Notes: generated by a model not told the origin, from the sequence alone. DNA of 64,000 nucleotides from Rebecca billardiae RCC1528 (GCA_965240325.2 OZ251224.1:3472001-3536000); one strand, 5' to 3'; shown: positions 29,861 to 39,755, numbered from the stretch's first letter. Program-made: numbers and translations.

Positions 29861-31034
29861 GTCTGGCGCCCGCGTGCTCGGCGGCACGAGGAGCTGTTGG
29901 TTGTGCGCGCGCGCGCGCACAGCGACAGCGTGTGCCACTCGCGATCGAGAGTAGGCACGAGCTGCTCACGCGGGCACACGAATCGCAGCGCATCCGTCAC
30001 CGGCGTGACGACTTCCGCCTCGTCCCGCAGCGCCTGCGCCATGGACGAGGATGGCGCGTCGATGTTGCATGCTCAACGTTTCATCTCTCTGCGGATGGCA
30101 TCACGGGCTTGTCTGTGTCGCGCTGCGGCGAGGGTCGCCAACTCGCGAAGACGCGGTTGCTGCCACGGCAACAGACCCGGGAGGTGCGTCCGCTGCGCGT
30201 CGTACGCCGTTGGCGCTGCGCTTCCGTCGCATTGGTCACCGTCGACGCCATGCAGGCCGGACGTGGGCTTCGGCTGAGGGACCGGACCGCGAGCAATGAC
30301 TGAGTCCGGTGCGCGGATTCCGGCGATCGAGTTCAGAAGGCCGCGCCAAATCTTGCGTCGCGTGCGATGGCGCTTCCCGCCCGCGAGACGCCTCGTGATG
30401 AGGGCTTTCTCGCACCGAGCCCGACGCGCGACGGTGGATCGCGCGAGGCGGTCATCGTGCGCAGCGCATGATGCCATGGCCGGTGCGAGCTTTCGACGGG
30501 CACGTCGGGCGAGGATCGCCCCAGGTCTCACGATCGTGTCGACGCGCCGAGCGTACCGCTCCAAACGCGTCGATTTAGCCCCCGTTCGACCTGCACGCGA
30601 GACGACGAGGGCAGCAATCGCGAATCGGGCGAAAACACCGTTCGGGAATCCCCGCGCGATGTCCGCGCCGGCGTTGGATTTGGCGCGCGCGGCCCATGCG
30701 CTCCGCGCCAGGCGCCAGATGGTTTTCGGCCGAGCGTCCCCAGTGGGAGCTGCGAGGGCGCCCGGTAGTGAGCGAAGCGACCCGGCAGTGAGCGAGGCGA
30801 TTTTCTTTTCTTTGCGAGGCGATTTTCTTTTTTCTTTTTCTTTTTCTTGTCTTTTTCCCGGGCACTACAAGGGGCGGACCTACGGCCCGCCAAACAGGCC
30901 TATTACTAAATCGCGACCGTCTCATCCCTCTCTAGCTCTTTTCTCTCTGCTGCTCGATCTCTCTCTCTATGGGGCGGTATCATTTCGTCAGGCTACGATG
31001 ATGGCGCTACTGCGAGCAGATACTGCTCACCACT
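29861..31034. other. Gene-poor region with repeats
   Basis: Apart from the coding-like scraps on the minus strand noted with the remnant at 29516-29860, I see no supported gene. It includes a short duplication (AGTGAGCGAAGCGACCCGGC at 30765 and its neighbour), a pyrimidine-rich tract at 30800-30858 and the 54-bp repeat at 30902-30955. Confidence 0.4.
30902..30955 (+). repeat. 54-bp repeat, second copy
   Basis: ATTACTAAATCGCGACCGTC followed by TCATCCCTCTCTAGCTCTTT and TCTCTCTGCTGCTC matches 28281-28334 exactly. Here it is not flanked by the 36-bp repeats. Confidence 0.85.
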
Positions 31035-32676
31035 TCACCAGTCTCCGCCAAGGTGCAAGCCTGGACGGGGGAGTGGATCGGCAGCGGCGCTGCCGGCGGA
31101 TGGGTCCTCGCTTCCCGCCGCGCGTCTTCGCCACGATTTGACCTGCTGGGAAAGCTCTGACAGCTCGCCTGCACGCGGCGGATACGCACTGCTACGCGCG
31201 CCTCCTGTCACACGCCCATCACCGTCGACGGCTCGGCGCGCGGGCTGCGTGCGCGAGTGCTCGCCAGCCGCCATCCACACGGGGAGCATGGCCGCGCTCC
31301 CGCGCCGCAGCACCACGCCCACGTCGTCCATCAGCAGCGCGGACGCGACGACAGAGGCGAGCGCCACCGCCAGCGCGAGCGCGCAGCCTCGGCACGCGCC
31401 GCTTGGCCTCCTCGCGGGCGGCTCGCGGCGCGCCCAGCCGGCATCCCCTGGGGCAGGCGGCTCTCTGTGCGCTTCGCCGCTCGTGGGCTCACTGCCCTGA
31501 GCGCGCGGCGAGACTGGGCGCGCCTGCCACGCCCTGCGCGTGATGGCCAGCCGCGGCTCGAGCTCGCGCAGCGCGCGTGCACCCGGCGCGTCCGTCGCGC
31601 GGGCGATGCTGAGCGCGCACAGCCCGAAGTAGGAGTGCAGCGGGTCGGGCGGCGCGCCTGCAAACTTGCAGAGGCCTCCTGTTGAGAACTGGCAGCCACA
31701 GGTGAAGGCGCTCAGGTCGGACGCCTGCCGTGCACGGGCGGCGGGAGCGAGCGGGCGCCGGGCGGGCGCAGCGCGGGCGTGAGCAGGGTGTTGGGCGCTC
31801 ACGCAGGAGGCGGCGCGGCCAGCGCACCTCGATCAAATCCGCATGGCCGAGCAGCGCGAGTGAGGCGCCCACCCACCAGCCGTAGCACGTGTCCTCGTCC
31901 TTGTTGGCGCGCCCCTGGAAGCCGCCCTGCTGCCGCTCCAGGCACCAGCGCACGGTGGCGGCGCGGTGCGGCAGGGCGTCGAGCGCGCCCAGCAGCGCGA
32001 GCGTCGCGAGCGCGCAGTACGTCGAGCCGCCGTGCGCCTCCTGCCCGGGGCCGAGCCCGAAGCCGCCCTCGTACGACGCGGAGCGCACGACATAGTCGAG
32101 CGTGCGCGCGCGGTCGATCGCGCTGCACGCCTCGTCGCCGAGCAGCACGCAGATGGCGGCGGCGCAGAAGACGAAGCGCATGTCGAACTCGCCATCCGGG
32201 TGCGCGCGGAAGCACCCGGACGCCTCCTGCATCGCGCCCACGGCTCGCAGCACCGCGCGCCTCCGCACGCGGCTCAGGTCGTCGCCCAGAATGAGCAGCA
32301 TGCAGATTGCAGAGTAGGACATGGCAAGGTTGCCAAAGTCCGACGCGTGCGTGGGCGACGGGCCCGAGGGGTCGAGCGCGCCACAGACGCAGCTCGGCCC
32401 GCCGCGGAACCCACCGAACGCGTCCTCCGCGTCGTCGGCGCCGCCGCCCGTTGCGGCGCCCACCTGCAGCGAGTACACCCACTCCACAACCGCCGCGCGC
32501 ACGTGGGCGGGCAGCTCGTCGAGCGCGCCGAGGACATCGAGCCCGCTCACGGCGAAGAATGCGATGGTCATCCGGCTCGCGTCGAGGCCTGCGAACTGCG
32601 GCGGCGCGATGCCGCGCAGCACGCGCTGGAAGTAGTCCACATGCAGTGTGTGCTGCACCCCGCGCTCCGCCGCCAT
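31035..32676 (-). CDS. PGGT1B: Geranylgeranyltransferase type I beta subunit with unusual C-terminal extension
   Basis: Exons 32676-31828 and 31724-31035 (512 residues). The intron has GTGCGC and GGCAG borders, phase 0. The start is MAAERGVQHTLHVDYFQRVL; an in-frame ATG at 32739 is also possible. HVDYFQRVL, SRMTIAFFAVSGLDVLGAL, GGFGLGPGQEAHGGSTYC and KDEDTCYGWWVGASLALLG are typical prenyltransferase beta repeats. The zinc ligands are visible: Asp and Cys in DEDTC, and His in DPLHSYFGLC (exon 2). Known role: with the alpha subunit it attaches geranylgeranyl to C-terminal CaaL proteins such as Rho GTPases. Oddity: homologues end soon after this point. Here about 150 more residues follow, with a hydrophobic segment GCALALAVALASVVASALLM, possibly a membrane anchor or an unrecognised intron. 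Confidence 0.92.
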
Positions 32677-32737
32677 CGTGCCGTGTGGAGCACGGCTTTG
32701 CAAGACAGTGCCAACCGCCGCCTCTTCCGGCGGCACC
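32677..32737. promoter_or_regulatory. Very short divergent promoter, GGTase-I beta / TMEM231
   Basis: Only 61 bp lie between the two ATGs. If the upstream ATG of the minus gene (32739) is used, the two coding regions overlap. No TATA box is seen. It is the tightest of six divergent pairs. Confidence 0.5.
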
Positions 32738-33877
32738 ATGCCCGTTGTCGCCGAGGAGCAGCTGGTGCGCAAGTATGTGGCGGGCTGGCTATCGATCGCC
32801 TACTTCTTCAACTTGGCGTGCAGTATCGCCCTCGTCATCCTCCCCTTCGTCTTCGCCTACAGCTCTGACTGTGTGTGCCCGCGCGCGCGGAGTCGCGCTC
32901 GGCGGCTGCGAGCGTGCATGCTCACACGCGGCCGTCCTCCGCCCTGCGCCGCGCAGCGATGTGGCTGAAGGAGAAGGTGGTGCGCGAGCGTCCGGAGGTT
33001 CACTTCCAGCACCAGGCCCTCATCATCGCCGAGGGCGCGACGCCCGCGGACACGTACATGTACAGCACCTCGCCTCGGCTCAATGAGATGTTCGGCTCGC
33101 GGTTGCGAGCAGCGTCGCTGCGCGTGCGCGAGGACGACGCCGACTTTGACGGCCGACCGGAGGCGCTGCACGTGCACCTGACGCTGCCGCTCAACGTGGA
33201 CGAGGAGGTGCGCGGCATCACCATGTTCGTCGCGCTCGAGTACAACCTGCAGGACCACGCGCGCTTCTCGCACAATGCGACGGCGATCGTGCGCCACGCG
33301 GCCGGCGCGCCTGGCACCTCGCTGCAGCTGATCAGCGACCTGGAGCTGCGCACGGCGTCGGCGATCCCGCAGTTCGCGACGGACCTGCCCATCCCGCAGG
33401 GCCCGCCCGTGCTCGTCGGCGCCGCGCTCGAGGACCACCTGAGCGCGCTCTCTCCCGCAGCGCTCATCAGCAGGTGCGTCGCCGCGCGGCGCGTGCGGCG
33501 CGGCTGCGGTGCGGCAAGGGCCCGCCTCGAGCGCACCCGTGCATCCGCCTTGGCGCCCACGTGCCGCCGCCGCGCGCAGGTACATGAGCTACCCCGACGT
33601 CGTGCGGCTACACCCCGGCTTCCCGGTCTGGGTGCCGGGCGGCGGGCTCTCGACGTTCACGGCCAACGTGACGATGCTCACGCGGCCGGAGCTGGTGCGC
33701 GTGCAGCCGGGCGTGCTTGAGATCCTCAAGTTCGGCTGGGTGCAGTACGTGTCGTTCGTCGTGCCGCTCTTCTTCGTCCTGCGCTTCATCAAGCGCTTCG
33801 CGGCGTACCACCAGATCACGCCGTGCCGCGTGGTCGTCGACCGGCCACAGAAGAGGCTGACCGACCACGACTTCTGA
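32738..33877 (+). CDS. TMEM231: TMEM231, ciliary transition-zone membrane protein
   Basis: Exons 32738-32870, 32957-33473 and 33580-33877 give 315 residues. Donors are GTGTGT and GTGCGT, acceptors CGCAG. The start is MPVVAEEQLVRKYVAGWLSI. A first membrane span lies at about residues 14-38. A long lumenal domain follows (RPEVHFQHQALIIAEG, LHVHLTLPLNVDEEVRGITM, RYMSYPDVVRLHPGF), and a second span at about 268-286, preceded by ILKFGWVQYVSF. The two-span layout, PEVxFQHQ and KFxWVQYVS motifs and length match TMEM231. Known role: part of the MKS/B9 complex at the ciliary transition zone that gates membrane-protein entry. It implies a flagellated stage. It is divergent from the prenyltransferase gene. 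Confidence 0.92.
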
Positions 33878-34258
33878 ATCGGACAGTCCGCCTCTCAATC
33901 TCATTCTCAACTTGGACGACGCAGGTCTGCACGAGGTATCTAGGGCGAGCTGTCGGGCCTTGGCAGAGTGCAGTTGCAGTAGGCCCGAAGGCACCGGACG
34001 GTATGCGGTATGATGAACAGCTGGCACGTGGCGACAACATTTGACGAACGAGTCAACAAGCTCGTGCGGGCGGCCACACGGGCTCCTCGGCGGCGGCATT
34101 TTCGTGCCGCGAGTCGCGCAAATATGATGGGAAAAACATTTTTCGCGCGCAGTCGTCCGGTCAAGTCCGGATCGGCCTTTTTTTCGACCCGGCGGCTGGT
34201 CGGCGAAGGGCCTGGAAGCGCGGCGGAGATTCCTCTCGAGCCTGTCCTCGTCTCGACA
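33878..34258. other. Intergenic / 5' region of hydroxylase gene
   Basis: The reading frame of the next gene is open upstream from 34010, with ATGs at 34010 and about 34123. That stretch (AATRAPRRRHF..., Arg/Ser-rich) could be a targeting presequence if translated. Otherwise it is untranslated leader. No other gene is seen. Confidence 0.4.
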
Positions 34259-35026
34259 ATGTCGTTCGTCGAGCAGGCATCGGCGGCGCTCAACCCATGG
34301 GGGCTGAGCCCAGCGGCGCTCGTGGCGGGGTTCCTCGCGGTTCGTGGCGGCATCTATGTGTGGGACAACGTGGTCGAGAAGCTCGTGCTGCTCAGCGGCG
34401 CCAAAAAGCTGCCGACGCGGGCCAAGCCTGTGAAGCCCGAGCTGCAGCCGGAGCTGAACACGCTGAGCTACATCTACCTCTCGCTGAACGCGCTGAATGA
34501 GCTGATCTTCGTGATGAACATCACCTACTTCATGTGGCACTCCCCGCTCGTCAAGCTGCGGCTGAGCGAGCTCAACCCGCTCAACACCTTCCCCGCGCTG
34601 TACATGATCTTCTTTGTGCAGGATGGCGTGTACGCGCCGATGCACCGCTTCATGCACTGGCGGCCGGTGTACCCGCTGGTGCACAAGCACCACCACCGGC
34701 AGATCTACCCTTCGCGCGGGTACGCGGACGCCGCGAACGAGCACCCCATCGAGCACATGATCGGCGTGATCTGCGCATGGGCGGGCATCTTTGGTGCGGC
34801 GTACACGACGGGCGTGCACGCCGCGACGCTCGCCATCTTCTTCAACATCCACGCGGCGCTCGCGATGCTCAACCACTCGCCGTACGACGTGGAGTTCAAC
34901 ATGCTTGGCTTCAACTACTCGGTGAAGGCGCACGAGCTCCACCACCGCAAGTTCACGCTCAACTATGCGCAGTACTTCATGGCGTGGGACCGGTTGATGG
35001 GCACCTTCAAGGAGTACACCGCCTGA
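34259..35026 (+). CDS. Fatty acid hydroxylase / sterol desaturase superfamily enzyme
   Basis: 255 residues from ATG 34259 (MSFVEQASAALNPWGLSPAA). It is a membrane-bound di-iron enzyme: histidine motifs HRFMH (129-133), HKHHH (142-146), EHPIEH (161-166), NH (205-206) and HELHH (225-229) are all present. Hydrophobic spans lie at about 17-35, 78-95, 108-125 and 168-200. The spacing matches the ERG3/ERG25/C-4 or C-5 sterol oxidase superfamily. The exact substrate (sterol, sphingoid base, fatty acid or carotenoid) cannot be read from the motifs. It most likely acts in the ER membrane. An alternative start at 34010 would add 83 Arg/Ser-rich residues. It ends FKEYTA without a dilysine retrieval motif. 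Confidence 0.88.
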   Translation: MSFVEQASAALNPWGLSPAALVAGFLAVRGGIYVWDNVVEKLVLLSGAKKLPTRAKPVKPELQPELNTLSYIYLSLNALNELIFVMNITYFMWHSPLVKLRLSELNPLNTFPALYMIFFVQDGVYAPMHRFMHWRPVYPLVHKHHHRQIYPSRGYADAANEHPIEHMIGVICAWAGIFGAAYTTGVHAATLAIFFNIHAALAMLNHSPYDVEFNMLGFNYSVKAHELHHRKFTLNYAQYFMAWDRLMGTFKEYTA

Positions 35027-35609
35027 GGCCCGCCGCCCAGCGACGCCGGCAGCGCATTGTGCTTGCGAGCAGTGCGCTGCAACACTTGAGCTCGGGCTAG
35101 CTGGTCTCAGGGCATTGTCAGGACTCACTACTCAGCAGGCAAAGCTGAACGGCGCTGCCCTATTCGCGGCGCCGTCATGCGGGCAGCTCGAGCGGGTGTG
35201 GGGCAACAGGAGCATGCTCGGTCGAGACCACGTGGAAGGACTTCGTCGACAGATCACAGCAGGCGCCCGCAGCGCACGTGCAGGCGAGGCACTGTCACAG
35301 TATAGCGATGTTGCCGCGAGTAGATTCGCGACCACAGCGCTGCATCAGCAGGCGGTATATATCGTCTAGTATAGGGTAAGCAGCGCCGAGAGATGTCTGA
35401 TGATCAAGTATGAAGTACTATATATGCAGTAGAGACGAGTGTAAATGCTCAGACTACTGACTAGTAGTAGTCTAGTAGTATCTAGTAACAAGACAGTCAT
35501 CAATAACGATTATTATAAGTCGTATTAACGCGCCCGCGTATAACAGTCTGAATATAAACGGACACTCCTGACTATCCCCGGAGAGTCCGGAGACGACGAG
35601 GCGCCGCAG
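35027..35609. other. Intergenic, AT-richer, no gene seen
   Basis: Convergent space between the hydroxylase and prolyl oligopeptidase genes. The part at 35340-35560 is the lowest-GC stretch for several kilobases. It has CTAGTAGTAGTCTAGTAGTATCTAG-type short repeats near 35460-35485 and TATATA runs. Confidence 0.45.
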
Positions 35610-37952
35610 TCACCGCTCCTCCACCGGCAGCTTCACGTCGAGCGCCTTGAGCACGAAGGCAAACACATCGGCGGCCTGCGCGAGCCGCTTGCTCGTCGCC
35701 GTCCCCGCGCCGTGCCCCGCTTTCGTCTCGATGCGCGCGAGGATGGGCCGCAGCTGCGTCGGCAGCCGGCCGGCGACGTACTGCAGCTCGGCGACCATCT
35801 TGTACGTGTGCAGCGGGACGACGCGGTCGTCGTGGTCGGCGGTGGTGAAGATCATCGCGGGGTACGCCGTGTCGCGCGCGACGTTGTGGTAGGGCGAGTA
35901 CGCCGCCAGCACCGGGAAGTCCGCCTCCTCGTCGGGCGAGCCGTACTCGGAGCACCACGCCCAGCCGATCGTAAACTTGTGGAAGCGGAGCATGTCGAGC
36001 AGCCCGACCTGGCACGTGACGCACGCGAAGAGGTCGGGGCGCATGTTGGCGCACGCGGCCACGAGCAGCCCGCCGTTCGACGCGCCCTGGATGCACAGCC
36101 GGCGCGGCGAGGTGAAGCCGTGCTCGACGAGGTGCTCGGCGCACGCGATGAAGTCGTCAAAGCAGTTGGGCTTGTTCGCCTTCATGCCGGCCTCATGCCA
36201 TTCGCGGCCGTACTCGCCGCCGCCGCGGATGTTGGCGAGCGCCCAGATGCCGCGCACCGCCGGGCGGCCCGCGCCGCGCGCCACCCCGCGCTGCCAGAAC
36301 GACCTGGCCATCGACTCGCCCTCGACCGAGAGCAGCTGCAGCAGCGTGAGGTTGAGCGGGTCGAACGTGAGCCCCTTCACCACGTTGAAGCCGCCGTACG
36401 CAAACAGCGCCGCGGGCGAGTCGCCGTCGTGCAGGAACTGCTTGGGGCGCACGACGAACATGGGCACGCGCGTCGCGCCGTCCTTCGACGTGACGAAGCG
36501 CTGCTCCACCTCGAAGTCCGACGTGTCCAGCCCGCTCACCGTCGTCTCGAGCGCGCGCACGAGCTCGCCGGTCGCCGGCACATACCGCAGGACCATCGGC
36601 GGCGTGAGGAACGACTCAAAGCGGAAGTGGAGATCTGAGTGCTCGCGCTCGCCGCTGATGCCGGAGACGACGCCCGGCCCGGGGAGTGGGATGGCGCGCT
36701 CGAACGTGCCGTCGAGCGTGTACTGGTGCAGCTCGTCCTTCGCGTCGTTCATGTACTTGAGGATCAGCCGCTCGTCGACGCAGTGGCCGCCGCGCGCGTA
36801 GTCGCCGCCGCCGAGCGTGTGCTCAGACTCCGGCACCACCACGCGCCACTCGGCCGGGAGCGGGCGGCGCACGTCGATGGCGACGATGTGGTAGCGCGGC
36901 GCGCCCTGGTTCGTGAAGAACGTCCACACCGGCCCGTCCGTCGTCACCAGCTCCCACTTGGCGTCGAAGTTGTCGATGAGCGGCTTGAAACCCCACGCGA
37001 GCGCGAGCGCGGCGACTGGGTCGGCGCCGCTCGGCGCGCCTTCCTCGGCCGGCTCGGGCGGCGCCGAGGGCACGCCGCCCAGGCCCATCTCGCGGTACCA
37101 CACCTGGTTGAACTTGCCCCGCCGGATCAAGAGCACGAGGCACGCGCCGTCGCGCGTCAGCTCCGCGCTGAACAGCAGCTTGTCGCCGTCGGCGCACGCG
37201 AACACGACAACGTCGTCGCGCTGCGGCGCGCCCAGCCGGTGGAACGCGAGCTGCATGCCCGTCGTCGGCCGCGTGGCGGCGGCGGCGGGCTCGGCCGCGG
37301 CGGCGGCGTCGCCAGCATCGCCCGCCGGCGCGGGGAACCGGTTGTAGAAGAAGCCCGACCCGTCGTGCGCCCACTCGATCGAGGTGAACTTGCACCAGCG
37401 CAGGGCGTCGCGCTCGTCCATCGCCGAGGCGACGTCGCGCACGTAGATGGTGCGCCAGTCGCTCCCCGCGGTGGACAGGGCGTACGCGAGCTTGGTCGCG
37501 TCGCGAGAGAAGGCGTGCGCGCCGACCGAGGTCGTCCCGTCGTCAGAGAGCAGGTTCGGGTCGAGCAGTATCGAGAGGGGCGCGCGCTCGCTCTCGGCCG
37601 TGTACAGCACCGGCTGGTTCTGCAGGCCCTCCTTCTTCCAGTAGGCGATGAGCTCGGTGCCGGCGCGTCCGACGCGCTCGTACGAGCCGATCTTTGGGTA
37701 GTCGTAGTTGGCGCGCAGCTGCTCGAGGATCTGCTCGCGGTCGACCCCGCAGTGGAAGAGGTACGCCTGCGTGAGCGCGTTCTGCTGCGCCACAAACTCG
37801 CGCGTCTCGTCGGCCTCCGGGTCTTCGAGGTGGCGATACGGATCAGTGATGAGCTCGCCACCGAAGTGCTCCTCCGTCACGGACAGGTCCCGGCGCACCT
37901 CTGGGTACGCCAGCGTGATGGTCCCCTCCTCGCCACCGTCGACCTCGATCAT
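35610..37952 (-). CDS. PREP: Prolyl oligopeptidase (serine peptidase family S9A)
   Basis: 780 residues, single exon, from ATG 37952 (MIEVDGGEEGTITLAYPEVR). An upstream in-frame ATG at 38036 lies in a duplicated 24-bp sequence and is less likely. The N-terminal part (YPEVRRDLSVTEEHFGGELI, DPYRHLEDPEADETREFVAQ) and the propeller are typical. The C-terminal alpha/beta hydrolase has the nucleophile Ser in GASNGGLL, the Asp in DHDDRVVPLH and the His in KAGHGAG. RGGGEYGREWH is the family signature before the nucleophile. Two Ala/Pro-rich low-complexity insertions sit in the propeller (AGDAGDAAAAAEPAAAATRP; EPAEEGAPSGADP), and an Arg/Gly-rich insert lies before ALANIRGGG. Known activity: cleavage of short peptides after proline, cytosolic. 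The catalytic triad is complete. Confidence 0.95.
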   Translation of the reverse strand: MIEVDGGEEGTITLAYPEVRRDLSVTEEHFGGELITDPYRHLEDPEADETREFVAQQNALTQAYLFHCGVDREQILEQLRANYDYPKIGSYERVGRAGTELIAYWKKEGLQNQPVLYTAESERAPLSILLDPNLLSDDGTTSVGAHAFSRDATKLAYALSTAGSDWRTIYVRDVASAMDERDALRWCKFTSIEWAHDGSGFFYNRFPAPAGDAGDAAAAAEPAAAATRPTTGMQLAFHRLGAPQRDDVVVFACADGDKLLFSAELTRDGACLVLLIRRGKFNQVWYREMGLGGVPSAPPEPAEEGAPSGADPVAALALAWGFKPLIDNFDAKWELVTTDGPVWTFFTNQGAPRYHIVAIDVRRPLPAEWRVVVPESEHTLGGGDYARGGHCVDERLILKYMNDAKDELHQYTLDGTFERAIPLPGPGVVSGISGEREHSDLHFRFESFLTPPMVLRYVPATGELVRALETTVSGLDTSDFEVEQRFVTSKDGATRVPMFVVRPKQFLHDGDSPAALFAYGGFNVVKGLTFDPLNLTLLQLLSVEGESMARSFWQRGVARGAGRPAVRGIWALANIRGGGEYGREWHEAGMKANKPNCFDDFIACAEHLVEHGFTSPRRLCIQGASNGGLLVAACANMRPDLFACVTCQVGLLDMLRFHKFTIGWAWCSEYGSPDEEADFPVLAAYSPYHNVARDTAYPAMIFTTADHDDRVVPLHTYKMVAELQYVAGRLPTQLRPILARIETKAGHGAGTATSKRLAQAADVFAFVLKALDVKLPVEER

Positions 37953-38326
37953 ACCGAGCTTGCCTGCGGCCGAGACTGTATGCGGCCGAGCTTGATGCAC
38001 GATGGCTGCTGCGGCCGAGACTCTATGCGGCCGCATACGATTTCATCATCATCATCGTCAGATTCCAAGATTCCTCACATTCTACTAGATAGAATAGCGG
38101 GCGGGCGCGCCGGTTCGGCAAATGTGGTCGGTGCGCTTTTCGTCAGGCGCCGCGGGCGGGCAGGTCCGCGGCTTGAGATTTGTAGAGATTGCGGTTGGCC
38201 AGCCCCGGCGAGCGACGACCCGGACCCACGTGGTGCTCGGTCCAACTCGCGTGAATCTGCAACGCCGTCGGCCCAAACGCGGTGCCCGAGACCCGCGTCG
38301 CCTGCTCCGAGCTTCTCACTCGCACG
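37953..38326. promoter_or_regulatory. Divergent promoter, prolyl oligopeptidase / ATP-grasp gene
   Basis: 374 bp lie between the opposing start codons. It contains the direct repeat TGCGGCCGAGACTSTATGCGGCCG at 37965-37988 and 38010-38033, plus a lower-GC patch at 38040-38100. Shared regulation is inferred from position. Confidence 0.4.
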
Positions 38327-39755
38327 ATGGGGAACTGCCAGCCCGCGAACGCGTCGAAGCATCCGCGCGAGAATGACCTGATGAGCGCGCCGATGCAGCC
38401 GCGGTACCGCGTTGCGATCATCGAGTTCAACGTGCCCGGCGCGAAGAACGGCGGCTCGGACAAGGGCGGCGACGGCCACCGCATCGACTCGATCCCGATC
38501 GCGAACGGCGTGGTGCGCGCGGGCGGCAGCTGCAACATCGTGAAGTACTACCACGACAAGCACGCCGAGTTCACGAGCCAGGTGCAGGGCTACGACGCGC
38601 TCATCGTGCGCATCAACCCCGGCCAGCTCTCGCAGGGGACGCTGCCGGGCACGCAGGAGCGCTTCGACAAGCTGATGAACTCGCTGCTGGCGAAGGGCAA
38701 GATCATCTGGTCGTCGCCGGACGTGCAGACGAAGATGGGCGCCAAGGACGCGCTCGTCAAGATCAAGGACCTCTCGGTCGGCCTCGAGGACACCTTCGCC
38801 TACTACACGAAGGCGGAGCTCGAGCGAGGCTTCAAGCGCTCGATGGCGTTCCAGCCGCGCGTGATCAAGCAGAACCGCGGCTCGGCGGGCGAGGGGATCT
38901 GGCTGGCGTGGCTCGAGGGGAAGGACTACTGCAAGAAGCTCGGCGACGCCGTGCTCACCGACAGCGACAAGCTCAAGCTGATGGAGATGAACGACAACCA
39001 CGTCGAGTACCACACGGTCGGCGAGTTCATCGAGTTCTGCGTCAAGGGCCCGACCAAGAAGGCCGGTGCGTGCGCGCACGCGGCGCGGGGGGCGTCGAGG
39101 GCGGGCGGGCGGGCGGGACGGGTGGCGTGCGCGGCGTCGGCCGCGGCCGCGCTCACGCCGCGCGCCCTGCGCGCCGGATGCGCGCGCCGACGCGACCGCC
39201 GCCCTCGCAGGCAAGTGGGATTCGACGTTTCCGGGCAAGTACCTGGAGGGCGGCAAGGCGGCGGGCGGGCAGCTCGTGGACCAGCGGCTGCTGCCGCGCA
39301 TCTCGGAGGGCGAGGTGCGCATGCTGATGGTCAGGGACAAGCTGCACATCATCATCCACAAGAAGCCCGAGGGCGGCCTCTCGGCGGTCGGCGGCAACTC
39401 TGCGTACACCTACTACAAGCCGGGCTCGAAGAAGTACGAGGCGCTGGAGACCAAGTTCATCGGCTCGGACATCAAGCAGCTGCAGAAGGCGCTCGGGATC
39501 GAGAACGAGCCGCTGCCGCTGCTGTGGACGGGCGACTTCATCCCGATGGACGGCGAGCAGCCCGGCACCACCGAGTACGTCGTCGGCGAGTTCAACTGCT
39601 CGTGCGTCGGCATCTCCAAGTTCCAGGCGGTGTGCGGCGGCGAGAAGACGCTCAAGCATGTGCCGGACGCGGACTACTACGAGGCGAGCGAGCTGACGGA
39701 CCTGATGGGCTCGACCGCGCTCGAGATCCTCGACGAGAAGCATCGCCGCGCTTGA
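38327..39755 (+). CDS. ATP-grasp-like protein (resembles bacterial Cj0069-type family), predicted N-acylated
   Basis: Exons 38327-39065 and 39211-39755 give 427 residues; donor GTGCGT, acceptor CGCAG, phase 1. The N-terminus MGNCQPANASKH has Gly2 for myristoylation and Cys4 for palmitoylation, so membrane anchoring is predicted. Then RYRVAIIEFNVPGAKNGG, a Rossmann-like strand, DALIVRINPGQLSQG, and RVIKQNRGSAGEGIWLAW, which looks like the glycine-rich phosphate loop of ATP-grasp enzymes. The C-terminal part has RMLMVRDKLHIIIHKKPEGG, ELTDLMG and VVGEFNCSCVGISKFQA, consistent with the rest of an ATP-grasp fold. The family is widespread in bacteria but poorly characterised. The ligase reaction and substrate are unknown. 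It is divergent from the prolyl oligopeptidase gene. Confidence 0.75.

Noticed and set aside
30296-31141. 281-codon plus-strand frame across the repeat-rich region
   Set aside because: It runs through the pyrimidine tract and the 54-bp repeat, is Arg/Ala/Ser-rich and shows no domain or conserved segment.
36639-38381. 580-codon plus-strand frame opposite prolyl oligopeptidase
   Set aside because: Antisense shadow; it is Arg/Val/Ala-rich with no recognisable fold, and the real gene is on the minus strand.
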